The position numbers were made by a program, and so were the translations under genes. Under the pieces are notes generated by a model. It was not told the DNA's origin and ran no database searches. It saw only the letters and a list, made by a program, of their open reading frames with translations. A DNA stretch of 10,409 bases. Origin: Gammaproteobacteria bacterium. GTDB taxonomy: Bacteria; Pseudomonadota; Gammaproteobacteria; UBA6429; Thiohalophilaceae. Below are positions 1-7,468 of this stretch, piece by piece. The stretch covers positions 1 to 10,409 of the forward strand of contig DRJN01000301.1 of assembly GCA_011052165.1 (NCBI GenBank), written 5' to 3'. The stretch's first letter is position 1, and each line of letters starts with the position of its first letter.

Positions 1-44
1 CAAACATTTTACCAATTCCTGCCAGCCTTCTCCTTTATTTTCCC

Positions 45-71
45 GGGGTTAGCCCATAAATTCCTAACCCC
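45..71 (-). terminator. Possible hairpin terminator after the minus-strand operon
   Basis: An 8-bp perfect inverted repeat (GGGGTTAG at 45-52, CTAACCCC at 64-71) with an 11-nt loop lies about 70 bases beyond the DUF6165 stop codon, where the minus-strand transcript would end. There is no clear U-tract after the stem in either direction, so intrinsic termination is uncertain. It could instead be an RNA-stabilising hairpin or the terminator of a gene beyond the left edge. A second, weaker repeat (TAAGTG/CACTTA, 83-88 and 94-99) lies between it and the gene. Confidence 0.35.
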
Positions 72-139
72 TATTGCTTATTTAAGTGCCATTCACTTAT
101 AGGCTTCTTCATATTCTTGCCACTTCAATGGGCAGCGCT

Positions 140-532
140 CTAGCTATAGTCCTGATATGATTTTTCTTCAATAATTATTGAGCCCAGGTAAATATTGACT
201 TTCTTTTTCATATCCGCCCGCTTGTCGTTGGTTATGTAAACGCTACGCGCCAGCTCTATAAATCGTTCGCCAAAATTCCGGTGTTTTTCTTCGTCTCTGA
301 TATTATTTTCTATATCCCAGAGTGACTTGTTAATTGTGATGAGTTCTTTTGTCATCTGTTCGATGGTGGGGTCGTCAGAAACAATTTTAGACCAGATTTC
401 ATTCAGAATATCCAGCTCCTTGAGTACATTGACTAGCTTATCTTTATCACTTATGCGTTGTGATTTTATCTGTAATATGGTTATTCTGTCCAGCAATTCG
501 CCGGGTGAGACAGGGATGAGGATTTCTTTCAT
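140..532 (-). CDS. DUF6165 family protein
   Basis: A small soluble protein of 130 residues. The N-terminus (MKEILIPVSPGELLDRITIL, then QIKSQRI) is what I recognise as DUF6165, a proteobacterial family of unknown function seen beside glycosyltransferase and sulfotransferase genes. The sequence shows no signal peptide or membrane segment. It is rich in charged residues and leucine/isoleucine, consistent with a mostly helical fold, for example around residues 28-75. It is the last gene of the minus-strand run, 49 bases after the glycosyltransferase. No good Shine-Dalgarno precedes the ATG, so translation may depend on upstream genes. The family call comes from memory of the N-terminal motif. Its function is unknown; a supporting role in surface-glycan work is inferred from position only. 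Confidence 0.72.
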   Translation of the reverse strand: MKEILIPVSPGELLDRITILQIKSQRISDKDKLVNVLKELDILNEIWSKIVSDDPTIEQMTKELITINKSLWDIENNIRDEEKHRNFGERFIELARSVYITNDKRADMKKKVNIYLGSIIIEEKSYQDYS

Positions 533-581
533 TTCACTAACAACATGCAGGATTTATCGGTTATCCAGGATGCAACTGCTA

Positions 582-1913
582 TCATGATACAGTTGAATGG
601 TTGCGTGCCGAAGCATCGCAAGCACTCTTATTCAGCATAAGATTTTCCAGTAAACGCAATGACTGGTCAATATCGGTTTCTCCCCATAGTTTTGCAAGTT
701 TTCCCAGGTTGGTCTCTGTATTTTTGGGTTTTTGATTTAAAAAGCCAGAGCCTTTTTCTTTGCTCAGCAAAATTCCTGTAACAGTCGGGTAATACCTGGC
801 CCAGACATCGGGATCATACATCGTAAACCAGGCTATCGTGGGTATACTGAAACAGTCTGCGATGTGATAAATGCATGTGTCAGCTGTTAATATCCCGTCC
901 ACCTGGCTGATAACACTATATAAACCGGCAAATGATTTCGCTTGTCTTGAAAGATCAATAACAGGTAAACCGGCAGTCGACGGGATAGTCTCATCCATCA
1001 CAATAATATATTTGCCGCTAGCTTGAAGTTTGCGGAGAATTTTTATTACATATTTATCGGGTATATCCTTGAATATTGACGATGTTTTAGGGTGGAGCAG
1101 GATTATTTTTTTTCCGGGGTTGTCGGCCCTGATTTCCCGAATGCGTATTTTTAGATTGTCGTCCGACCGGAATTGCATCAGACTATTTCTTTTATTTTTA
1201 TTTTGCACAAGGTCAGGGTTCAGGCCGAAGAGTGTCAACAGGAAATCGACCACTGGCATGTTGTAAAAGTCCGGTCGATGAGCCATGCCCCCGGTATCAA
1301 AAATGGCGTCATACTCGAGTAACTTTTTGAGTGTAACAGGCGCAATATGAAATTGATCAATAAGTGTTGTATGTTGAAAAATTGAGGTAAGTTTCGTGTG
1401 TTGCTCTGGCGAATAGATTATCTCGATTCCCGGCCTGACAGATTTTCTGAGTAGTTTGTATGCGCTGGAAAACGCGGTTATGCCAACGAGCGTATCACCT
1501 ATGCCTGAACCAAAACCGTTAAGAACAGCAATGCGAGGATTGGTTTTGTTTTTTAGGTTTGATATCTGTTTATTCAGATCAACTTTTTTTATCTCAAGAA
1601 CATCTTCGCTGATTGTTTTTGTTAAACCGGAATAATATTGACTCCTCTCCCATTCGCCGTCGTTTTGTACGCCCAATTGTACCGGGAAGTCATCGCGTGA
1701 TTTGATTGCAGCTTCCGGAATGAGCTGCAGATCGTCCTTGCGAGACATGGACTCAAATATTCTTCCTATTCCAATCAGGTCTGCCGTAGTGCAGCAGTAA
1801 ATGCGGGCAGGGTAGTCAAATGAGGAATTCCCATGGGCAGGTGGAGGCTGGAACGTCATTGTCCGTGACTGAAATCTTACAGTAATTTTTCTTTTTACTG
1901 AAAAAAATATCAT
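582..1913 (-). CDS. GT9-like (heptosyltransferase-type) glycosyltransferase with N-terminal extension
   Basis: A putative GT-B glycosyltransferase of 443 residues related to the GT9 (ADP-heptose:LPS heptosyltransferase) fold. The first Rossmann domain begins near residue 126 with RIAVLNGFGSGIGDTL, matching the GT9 N-terminal glycine-rich loop. The second begins near 268 (KKIILLHPKTSS). The nucleotide-sugar motif is at about 338-375: GILTADTCIYHIADCFSIP followed by a D-P-D-x-W segment, where GT9 enzymes have DTGxxHxAxxxxxP. The usual glycine after D-T is cysteine here, so donor specificity cannot be assumed. Residues 1-125 precede the normal GT9 start and are unassigned; part may be spurious, since Met19 is an alternative start. 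No membrane segment is seen, so action at the cytoplasmic face is expected. The gene begins 3 bases after the sulfotransferase stop, implying cotranscription. The acceptor is unknown. Confidence 0.72.
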   Translation of the reverse strand: MIFFSVKRKITVRFQSRTMTFQPPPAHGNSSFDYPARIYCCTTADLIGIGRIFESMSRKDDLQLIPEAAIKSRDDFPVQLGVQNDGEWERSQYYSGLTKTISEDVLEIKKVDLNKQISNLKNKTNPRIAVLNGFGSGIGDTLVGITAFSSAYKLLRKSVRPGIEIIYSPEQHTKLTSIFQHTTLIDQFHIAPVTLKKLLEYDAIFDTGGMAHRPDFYNMPVVDFLLTLFGLNPDLVQNKNKRNSLMQFRSDDNLKIRIREIRADNPGKKIILLHPKTSSIFKDIPDKYVIKILRKLQASGKYIIVMDETIPSTAGLPVIDLSRQAKSFAGLYSVISQVDGILTADTCIYHIADCFSIPTIAWFTMYDPDVWARYYPTVTGILLSKEKGSGFLNQKPKNTETNLGKLAKLWGETDIDQSLRLLENLMLNKSACDASARNHSTVS

Positions 1914-1916
1914 CAG

Positions 1917-2783
1917 CTATGACTTCGTCCCGTAATCAAGAAACTTCAAGGCATCGCCGGCAATTTCAGTAACATCACGCCGCAATTGCTCTGAAAGCTC
2001 CCCGGCGCCCATATCAATTGATGCGGAGCGAAAAAATGCGGGATTGGACGATTGTTTGCGCATGTAAGAAAGGCTGCTTTTATGCTCTATTGATTCCAAT
2101 ATATCATCGCTTTTATCCGCGCCAAGAAAATCGAATATTTCCCGCAGTGTTTTACGTTTGGCGGACACCAGATCTTCATATCGAACCAGAATAATATTGC
2201 TGTGGTTCTTGCTAAAAGCACGATATGCGTTTACGTCCCGCATAAACCATCGCGCGTATTGTCTGACCCATCCATCGAAGTCTCCATACTGCGCCATATA
2301 TTGTTCATGGGCAGGGTCATTCTCTTCCCTGGCCAACCTGAGGTTATGATGCCATGCCGAGATAGCCATATCCGCAGGATACCTGAAGATATATATCATC
2401 CTGGGATGATTGAAAATCTCGTCATACAGATCAAGATTCTTTCGTATGGCATTATCGTTGGCGCCTATTATAGGCTCTCCATTTTTTGCGGCTTCCTTTA
2501 TCATTGATTCAACATAAAATCGGAAAATACTTGTAAAGGCGGGTTTTTGCATGGGCGCAACCCCCTGGCCACCGGTTCTCCGGTCTATGACCTGTAAGGT
2601 ATTCTGATAGCTCTGAACAAGTTCTTCCAGCCCATTAACAATAAGATTAAATTGATGTTCGGAAGGACAGGATATTTCAGGATGAAGATTCAGGGTGCGC
2701 TGGAGAAACGTTGTTCCGGATTTAGGGGGGCCGAAACAAAAAAATAGCTGCTCGTTGTCCAGTGCTGCTGATTGGCCCATCAT
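1917..2783 (-). CDS. PAPS-dependent sulfotransferase
   Basis: A 288-residue cytosolic-type sulfotransferase that would move a sulfuryl group from PAPS to an acceptor. The 5'-phosphosulfate loop is at residues 19-26 (PPKSGTTF), with the typical following LQRTLNLHPEI. The 3'-phosphate-binding segment is at 133-144 (FRYPADMAISAW), supplying the expected Arg134 and Ser142. A later RYEDL at 201-205 matches the family's conserved strand. Length is normal for single-domain bacterial enzymes. There is no signal peptide or membrane helix. The start (ATG ATG) is preceded by a purine-rich GGAAAGAG. It lies 20 bases after the unrecognised Rossmann-like gene and 3 bases before the glycosyltransferase, so a carbohydrate acceptor is plausible. 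The acceptor cannot be read from the sequence. Confidence 0.85.
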   Translation of the reverse strand: MMGQSAALDNEQLFFCFGPPKSGTTFLQRTLNLHPEISCPSEHQFNLIVNGLEELVQSYQNTLQVIDRRTGGQGVAPMQKPAFTSIFRFYVESMIKEAAKNGEPIIGANDNAIRKNLDLYDEIFNHPRMIYIFRYPADMAISAWHHNLRLAREENDPAHEQYMAQYGDFDGWVRQYARWFMRDVNAYRAFSKNHSNIILVRYEDLVSAKRKTLREIFDFLGADKSDDILESIEHKSSLSYMRKQSSNPAFFRSASIDMGAGELSEQLRRDVTEIAGDALKFLDYGTKS

Positions 2784-2803
2784 ATACTCTTTCCGCTATC
2801 TAC

Positions 2804-3940
2804 TCAGGCGATGGATTCTTGTTTTAATTTGCGCCGATCCAGCTTGCAATAAATAATCTCATAAGTTGAGATTGATAACTGCCCAAAGCCAGGATTATTT
2901 CGTTGTTCCTCAAAAGTTCCGTCCCCATGTAATATTATTCGTACAGGATTGAGGTTTTTTTCTTTCAATGAGTTGAAGATCTCATCCATCTTTGTAATAC
3001 GGCCGCGGAACTCATCGGTTGTGTAGCCTGCCCCTATTGTGATGACAAGGTCTGCTGTCTGTTCAATTATCAGGCCCAGGCGCCGTAGAAAATCTTCTAC
3101 ATCGGGTAGCATCAGGTGGTCTATTCTCAGTGCCGCGATAAAATTCCGCAGGCCTTTCCCGTTACCTTCAAGGATCCCGGGCAGTGCATCCATCGCTTGG
3201 GCGACATCATCGATGATTCCCGTTACGCGGCTCTCTGGATCATTATTGAGTGTTGCATAATGTTTAGTAAAGGCAGGGTCATTGTCTATCAATATAATAT
3301 TCGCAGCCTTGGCAATTTCCTGCTCAAATAAAATAGTATTGCCCTTGTTTCCGTTGCGGGCTATTGTGCTGTTTTTGCGGGTAATAGCTGGCTGTATATG
3401 CAGGCCATTAGTCTCTCTCACACCGTTGCCGGCGGCGAATGACAGCTGTTTGCAGTTGTTGCTCTTAATGCGAACAAGACCCATCAGCCTCAGAATCTGT
3501 ATGACCATTATTGCATCGGCATTTTCCAGGCGATCACTCATTGGACGTAATGTGTTCTTATCAGCCTTCTGAAATGGCTGGAGTATATTGTCCGCACAGG
3601 CGCGCATGGTGTTTCGGTTAAGCCCGTCTAAAGGAACGCTTGATCCCTGGAAGACTTCGCAACAAGTGGCCATGTGTGCGCAATAAAGTATCTCTTTCAG
3701 AGCCTCGTCCCGGTTCGATGCATAAATGACATTTGTGCCATGAGATAAATGACTAACCAGTTTGTCACTGTTAATGCGCAAATTTCTGTTGCGCAGGAAT
3801 TTCCGATAATTGGCGAATCGTGAAAGCAATTCCGGGAACCGGCCTGATTCGGCAATGGCTCCGATTCCGTCTGCAGCAAATTGATATCCGCATTCCAGGG
3901 TCTTATATACATCTGATGCTTGTTTTGTATCTTTAACCAT
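2804..3940 (-). CDS. Unrecognised protein, possibly a Rossmann-fold methyltransferase
   Basis: A 378-residue protein I do not recognise. The C-terminal half has an order of elements like a class I SAM-dependent methyltransferase: a glycine-containing loop near 168-176 (FAAGNGVRE), a strand ending in acidic residues at 215-221 (IILIDND), a hydrophobic segment with D-H at 270-290, and a strand at 297-305 (DLVITIGAG). The first half (about 1-160) is helical, cysteine-containing and unlike anything I can name. No membrane segments or signal peptide are visible. I chose the ATG at 3940, which has an AAAGAAAG purine run upstream. The frame extends to a TTG at 3973, but that start lacks a Shine-Dalgarno. 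The gene sits 36 bases after the TPR-sulfotransferase and 20 before the second sulfotransferase, so it probably acts on the same product. The methyltransferase reading is weak inference. Confidence 0.6.
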   Translation of the reverse strand: MVKDTKQASDVYKTLECGYQFAADGIGAIAESGRFPELLSRFANYRKFLRNRNLRINSDKLVSHLSHGTNVIYASNRDEALKEILYCAHMATCCEVFQGSSVPLDGLNRNTMRACADNILQPFQKADKNTLRPMSDRLENADAIMVIQILRLMGLVRIKSNNCKQLSFAAGNGVRETNGLHIQPAITRKNSTIARNGNKGNTILFEQEIAKAANIILIDNDPAFTKHYATLNNDPESRVTGIIDDVAQAMDALPGILEGNGKGLRNFIAALRIDHLMLPDVEDFLRRLGLIIEQTADLVITIGAGYTTDEFRGRITKMDEIFNSLKEKNLNPVRIILHGDGTFEEQRNNPGFGQLSISTYEIIYCKLDRRKLKQESIA

Positions 3941-3976
3941 ACTGTCTTTCTTTAAGTATGAATAGCAGCGCAATAT

Positions 3977-6586
3977 TTATTGATGTCCAAGTGATTTCCT
4001 GAGGGCATCTATATGATGCTCGTAATTTTTCCATCTGCCGGCCGATTTCTTATACATTGGCTGGCGAACCTGTTCGTAACTTGCGGTTCCTACAAAGCGT
4101 TTGGTTTCGTGGAAACTCAGGCAGCGCTCTTCCCATTCCAGGCCGCAGAACTCGACCAGTTCGCGGGTTTTTGCCTCCTGATTGGCGACCAGTTCCTCGT
4201 ACTGAATCTCGTACATGGGGATGTTCAGGATATTTCGCCAGTGCTGCATGATCTTGCGGTATCCATTATAAAAGGCGCCGAGATTCGCCATGTCGTAGGA
4301 ATAGGGATGGCTACGGGAGAAGTCCTGGAAATAGCAGGACAGGCAGGTGTCCAGGGGGTCACGCATGCAGTGGATAATACGTGCGTCTGGAAAGAGTAGC
4401 TCAATGAATCCGAGGTGCATGAAGTTCCCGGGCATTTTGTCGATCACCCGGCTGGCGTCCGGGGACAGTGACACTAATTTATCAAGGTAGTGTTGCGCGA
4501 ACGAGTCAATCTTGTCCTGTGTCAATTGTGGCAGGCATTGGGGATACTTCCGCTCGGTACCGAGTATGGTGTGCAGTGACAGCGGCAGTTGAACGATATC
4601 AGTCAATTCTCCGGCCCCGAATACTTCCGGGTGGCTGGCCAGGATCTGTTCCACCAAGCTGGTGCCCGAGCGTGGCATGCCAACGACGAATACTGGTCGA
4701 TCGGAACGGACTGAGGCGCGGGGCATGCTCATCATGAAACCGGCACTGTACGTTTGGATCATGGAATCCACTTCAAGTGTATGCCGTTGTGGATCGAAGT
4801 CGAGCGGTTTTGAGGCATTGCCGCGATGATAGTGATTGAACGCCTTTTCGTACTCACCGGTTGCGTCATAGAGCTTGCCGAGATTGAAGTGCAAAGCGCG
4901 CCTGCTGCTGGTGGCGGTTACTTTCTGGAGAATTTGTTCCATCAGCTGAATGGCTTCGTCCTGCCGGCCGAGATCCTTGCTGATCAGGCTAAGGGCAAGT
5001 ACTGCATTGATATGCTCGGGTCCGATATGATCGGTTCCTTTTTCCAGAATGGGGCGTAGTACCTCGCAGGCCTGTTCTTTATCGCCGGTATGTACGGCGA
5101 TATTCGCATACAGCGCCATTGCATTGATATTATCCGGCTCGAGCTCCAGTGCCCGGCTGCACTGTTCCAGCGCCTTGTCGGGTTGCTGTAATGGCATGAG
5201 TGCCGCACCCAGGGCGATGAGAGCATCAACGTAGTCTGGTTTGATGCGTAGCGCTTCCTGACAGCAGGTTGCTGCTTCGCCTTGTTTGCCCATGGCATTC
5301 AGGACCACAGCCAGCCCATGAAGGGCCTCGGCAAAATCCGGTTTTACGTTAAGGCTGCGTCGGTAGCTGGCCTCTGCTTCCGCGTATTCACCTTTTACCT
5401 GGAGCAGCTGGGCGAGGCTGCAATGCGCCTCGGTGTAATCCGGCTTGAGATGAAGAGCGGTTTTCTGGTGCTGTTCGGCTTCGTCGAACCGTTCCTGTGC
5501 TTGCAGTGTCAGCCCCAGGCCGTGATGGATTTCAGCCGTTTCCGGTTCGGTTGCTACTGCCTGTTGGTAGGCGCTGACAGCTTCTTCCAGCCGGCCCTGG
5601 GCGCGCAGTATGAAACCGAGATTGGCGTGCACTGTCCCATAGTCCGGTTTGAGTTGTACGGCATTACGGTAGCTGGCTTCGGCTTCGGTGAATTGGTTGA
5701 GTTCCTGGTATACGACTCCGAGGTTGAAGTGGGTCAGCGGTTGCCGGGGATTAAGGTGCAGTGCTTGCCGGTAATGTTCTTTTGCGGCAGCGAGTTCTCC
5801 CTGACGGTGCATCAGCATGCCAAGTTGGCTGTGTGCTTCGGCATTGTCAGGTGCCAGTTCCAGAGTTTTTTGATAGCAATCCATGGCCTCAGCATAATTA
5901 TCCTGGGCTTCCAGAATGGTGCCCAGGAGGAAGTAGGCATCAGGCTGGTTGGGTAGCAGGCCCAGCGCCTGGCGGCAGGAGGACTCGGCTTCCGTCATGT
6001 CCCCGACCTGGTGTTGTGCGCGGCCCAGCATGAACCAAGTGATGGCATGGGCAGGTTGTGTCGCCACTACCTGTTGATAGATCGAGATGGCTTCTTCCGG
6101 TTTTCCCTGTTGTGCCAGGGCATTTGCCAGATTAACTTGCGCATCGGTCAAATCCGGCTGCAGGGTGACAGCCCGACGGCAGCAGTTCTCGGCCTCCTCA
6201 TAATTTCCGAGCATGCCGCTAATGGCGCCCAGCATCAGCCATGCTTCCGTATAATCCGGATCGCATTCGACCGCTTTTTGCAGGCTGGTGACCGCTTCCT
6301 GGATATTGCCGCTGGCGCGCAACATGTTGGCGAGCTGGTAATGGGCTTCGGCCAGGCCAGGGTCCAGTGTCAGGGCCTGGCGAAGAGACGATACCGCCTC
6401 CTGGATATCGCCCAGTTCGCCGCTGATGGCGCCCCGCATCATCCAGGCATCGGCGTTATTGGCATCGAGTTGGACTATTTGATCGTAGAGGGTTCTGGCC
6501 TCGGCCAGATTGCCCTTTTCAAGCAGTGCGAGGGCCTCATCGGCCAGTTTGGTGATGTCCTGTTCCGACATATACTTAATACTCAT
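3977..6586 (-). CDS. TPR-repeat protein with C-terminal sulfotransferase domain
   Basis: An 869-residue protein with two parts. Residues from about 10 to 610 form roughly 17 tetratricopeptide repeats; most are exactly 34 residues with the W/L-G-Y-A-F-A-P pattern, for example a block ending EAEASYRRSLNVKPDF. Residues from about 628 to 869 are a sulfotransferase domain resembling bacterial relatives of tyrosylprotein sulfotransferase. Its PAPS loop is VFVVGMPRSGTSLVEQIL (Met637), followed by SHPEVFGAGE, and the 3'-phosphate segment is at R742 (MRDPLDTCLSCYF). The TPR array probably binds a protein partner or acceptor and presents it to the enzyme. There is no signal peptide, so action is likely cytoplasmic. 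It heads the minus-strand run. No clear Shine-Dalgarno precedes ATG 6586; Met6 (MSEQD) is an alternative start. Whether the acceptor is protein or glycan is unknown. Confidence 0.9.
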   Translation of the reverse strand: MSIKYMSEQDITKLADEALALLEKGNLAEARTLYDQIVQLDANNADAWMMRGAISGELGDIQEAVSSLRQALTLDPGLAEAHYQLANMLRASGNIQEAVTSLQKAVECDPDYTEAWLMLGAISGMLGNYEEAENCCRRAVTLQPDLTDAQVNLANALAQQGKPEEAISIYQQVVATQPAHAITWFMLGRAQHQVGDMTEAESSCRQALGLLPNQPDAYFLLGTILEAQDNYAEAMDCYQKTLELAPDNAEAHSQLGMLMHRQGELAAAKEHYRQALHLNPRQPLTHFNLGVVYQELNQFTEAEASYRNAVQLKPDYGTVHANLGFILRAQGRLEEAVSAYQQAVATEPETAEIHHGLGLTLQAQERFDEAEQHQKTALHLKPDYTEAHCSLAQLLQVKGEYAEAEASYRRSLNVKPDFAEALHGLAVVLNAMGKQGEAATCCQEALRIKPDYVDALIALGAALMPLQQPDKALEQCSRALELEPDNINAMALYANIAVHTGDKEQACEVLRPILEKGTDHIGPEHINAVLALSLISKDLGRQDEAIQLMEQILQKVTATSSRRALHFNLGKLYDATGEYEKAFNHYHRGNASKPLDFDPQRHTLEVDSMIQTYSAGFMMSMPRASVRSDRPVFVVGMPRSGTSLVEQILASHPEVFGAGELTDIVQLPLSLHTILGTERKYPQCLPQLTQDKIDSFAQHYLDKLVSLSPDASRVIDKMPGNFMHLGFIELLFPDARIIHCMRDPLDTCLSCYFQDFSRSHPYSYDMANLGAFYNGYRKIMQHWRNILNIPMYEIQYEELVANQEAKTRELVEFCGLEWEERCLSFHETKRFVGTASYEQVRQPMYKKSAGRWKNYEHHIDALRKSLGHQ

Positions 6587-6698
6587 GAAAAATTAAAATG
6601 GGACTGGATTCGTTGCCCGCATTGTCGATTGCACACGCCCGCAGTACTCTCGAACAGGCTTGTTTTTTGTTGCGGGAAACATTTCGTCTGTGTTTGAT

Positions 6699-6719
6699 CA
6701 TACCGCATTTTTCGGTATG
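6699..6719. repeat. Inverted repeat, possible operator or hairpin
   Basis: CATACCG (6699-6705) and CGGTATG (6713-6719) are perfect inverted copies around a 7-base T-rich centre. No T-run follows either arm, so a terminator is unlikely. On the minus strand the distal arm yields TATGAT, close to a -10 hexamer, about 110 bases upstream of the TPR-sulfotransferase start. A regulator site overlapping that promoter would fit, but no good -35 is visible 16-18 bases further up. Confidence 0.4.
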
Positions 6720-6827
6720 CGCTAACACCACTGGCTAATGCTAGGTTGCTCTGGTCCATCGAAACTTTTTCTATAGCGTAACAGCCATGCAGGCCAAGCT
6801 GTTGCCTGCTGTGTTAATATACCATTT

Positions 6828-6839
6828 TATCTTAAGATA
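6828..6839. promoter_or_regulatory. 12-bp perfect palindrome upstream of gmhA
   Basis: TATCTTAAGATA is a perfect palindrome located 54 bases before the gmhA GTG, in the place where an operator or core promoter would be expected. It is AT-rich and short, so chance occurrence in an AT-rich leader is quite possible. No regulator gene is present in the window to pair it with. Confidence 0.25.
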
Positions 6840-6877
6840 TTGATAATACTTGATATAGGGGTGGGACAGGTATTGAA

Positions 6878-6885
6878 AGAGGAGG
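6878..6885 (+). promoter_or_regulatory. Strong Shine-Dalgarno for gmhA
   Basis: AGAGGAGG lies 8 bases upstream of GTG 6894, optimal spacing for that start and long (14 bases) for the in-frame ATG at 6900. It decides the start in favour of GTG over the far-upstream TTG at 6840. An ATG at 6887 is in another frame and closes after a few codons. Confidence 0.7.
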
Positions 6886-6893
6886 ATGAAAAA

Positions 6894-7466
6894 GTGCGGA
6901 TGGCCGTGCTTTCTGAGATAGACGAGTGTGCAGAAACCATAAGGTTATCTCGCGAGGCTGTCGCTGCTGCGGTTCTCGTAGCTGCCCAGCGGTGTATCGC
7001 CCGCTTCAGGCTGGTAGCAAGATCCTGATCGCGGGTAATGGCGGATCGGCAGCAGACCCAGCACTTTGCTGCGGAGCTCACCGGCCGGTATCGCAGGGAC
7101 AGGCGTGCGCTGCCGGCCATTGCACTGACCACTGATACCTCTTTTCTGACCGCGTGCGCCAACGACTACGGCTATGAAAGCGTCTTTGCCAGACAGCTGG
7201 AAGCCATCGGATGCAAGGGAGACCTCTTTATTGCTATTAGCACTAGTGGTGATTCGGAGAACATAGTTCAGGCCCTTGATATAGCAAAGAAAAATTGTAT
7301 ATCCACGGTTCTGCTCACCGGCCGGACCGGTGGCTGTATGCACGGTATGGCAGATAATGAGGCCAATGTGCAATCCACGAATACCCCACGCATTCAGGAG
7401 GTGCATATCCTGTTTTTGCACCTCCTGGCCGAACGTATTGAAGTGGCCTTTGTGGGCCCGGAATAA
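6894..7466 (+). pseudogene. gmhA: Phosphoheptose isomerase, frameshifted
   Basis: This is a SIS-domain sedoheptulose-7-phosphate isomerase, which makes D-glycero-D-manno-heptose 7-phosphate, the first step of ADP-heptose synthesis for LPS core. Joined across frames it spans about 191 codons, the normal family length. The N-terminal helix (SEIDECAETIRLSREAV) is in the start frame. The glycine loop KILIAGNGGSAAD is in a second frame. The remainder, from QHFAAELTGRY through LFIAISTSGDSENI to TPRIQEVHI, returns to the first frame. The joins fit a 1-base loss near 7004-7007 and a 2-base loss at 7057/7058 that removed an alanine codon. As written, translation from GTG 6894 stops at TGA 7026-7028, before the active-site loop. 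Decay is likely, since the next gene is broken too; sequencing error is the alternative for this gene alone. Confidence 0.85.
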
Positions 7467-7468
7467 GT

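Larger units (their letters stand above)
6587..6893. other. Divergent intergenic region
   Basis: About 307 bases separate the minus-strand sulfotransferase operon from the plus-strand gmhA remnant, so both promoters should lie here. The half nearest gmhA is AT-rich. It contains a 7-bp inverted repeat (6699-6719) and a perfect 12-bp palindrome (6828-6839), and ends with a strong Shine-Dalgarno for gmhA. No convincing -35/-10 pair could be fixed. TTGCCT (6802) with TTTTAT 17 bases later, on the plus strand, is a weak candidate. The plus frame is open back to a TTG at 6840, but nothing supports translation from there. Confidence 0.6.

Noticed and set aside
3941..3973. Extension of the unrecognised gene upstream to a TTG at 3973
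   Set aside because: TTG lacks a ribosome-binding site; ATG 3940 has a purine-rich AAAGAAAG upstream and keeps a normal short gap to the preceding gene.
5282..6697. Long plus-strand open frames (5282-5956 and 6011-6697) opposite the TPR gene
   Set aside because: They mirror the codon pattern of the strongly supported TPR-sulfotransferase gene, have no recognisable domain and no Shine-Dalgarno, and the repeat-rich coding strand explains their openness.
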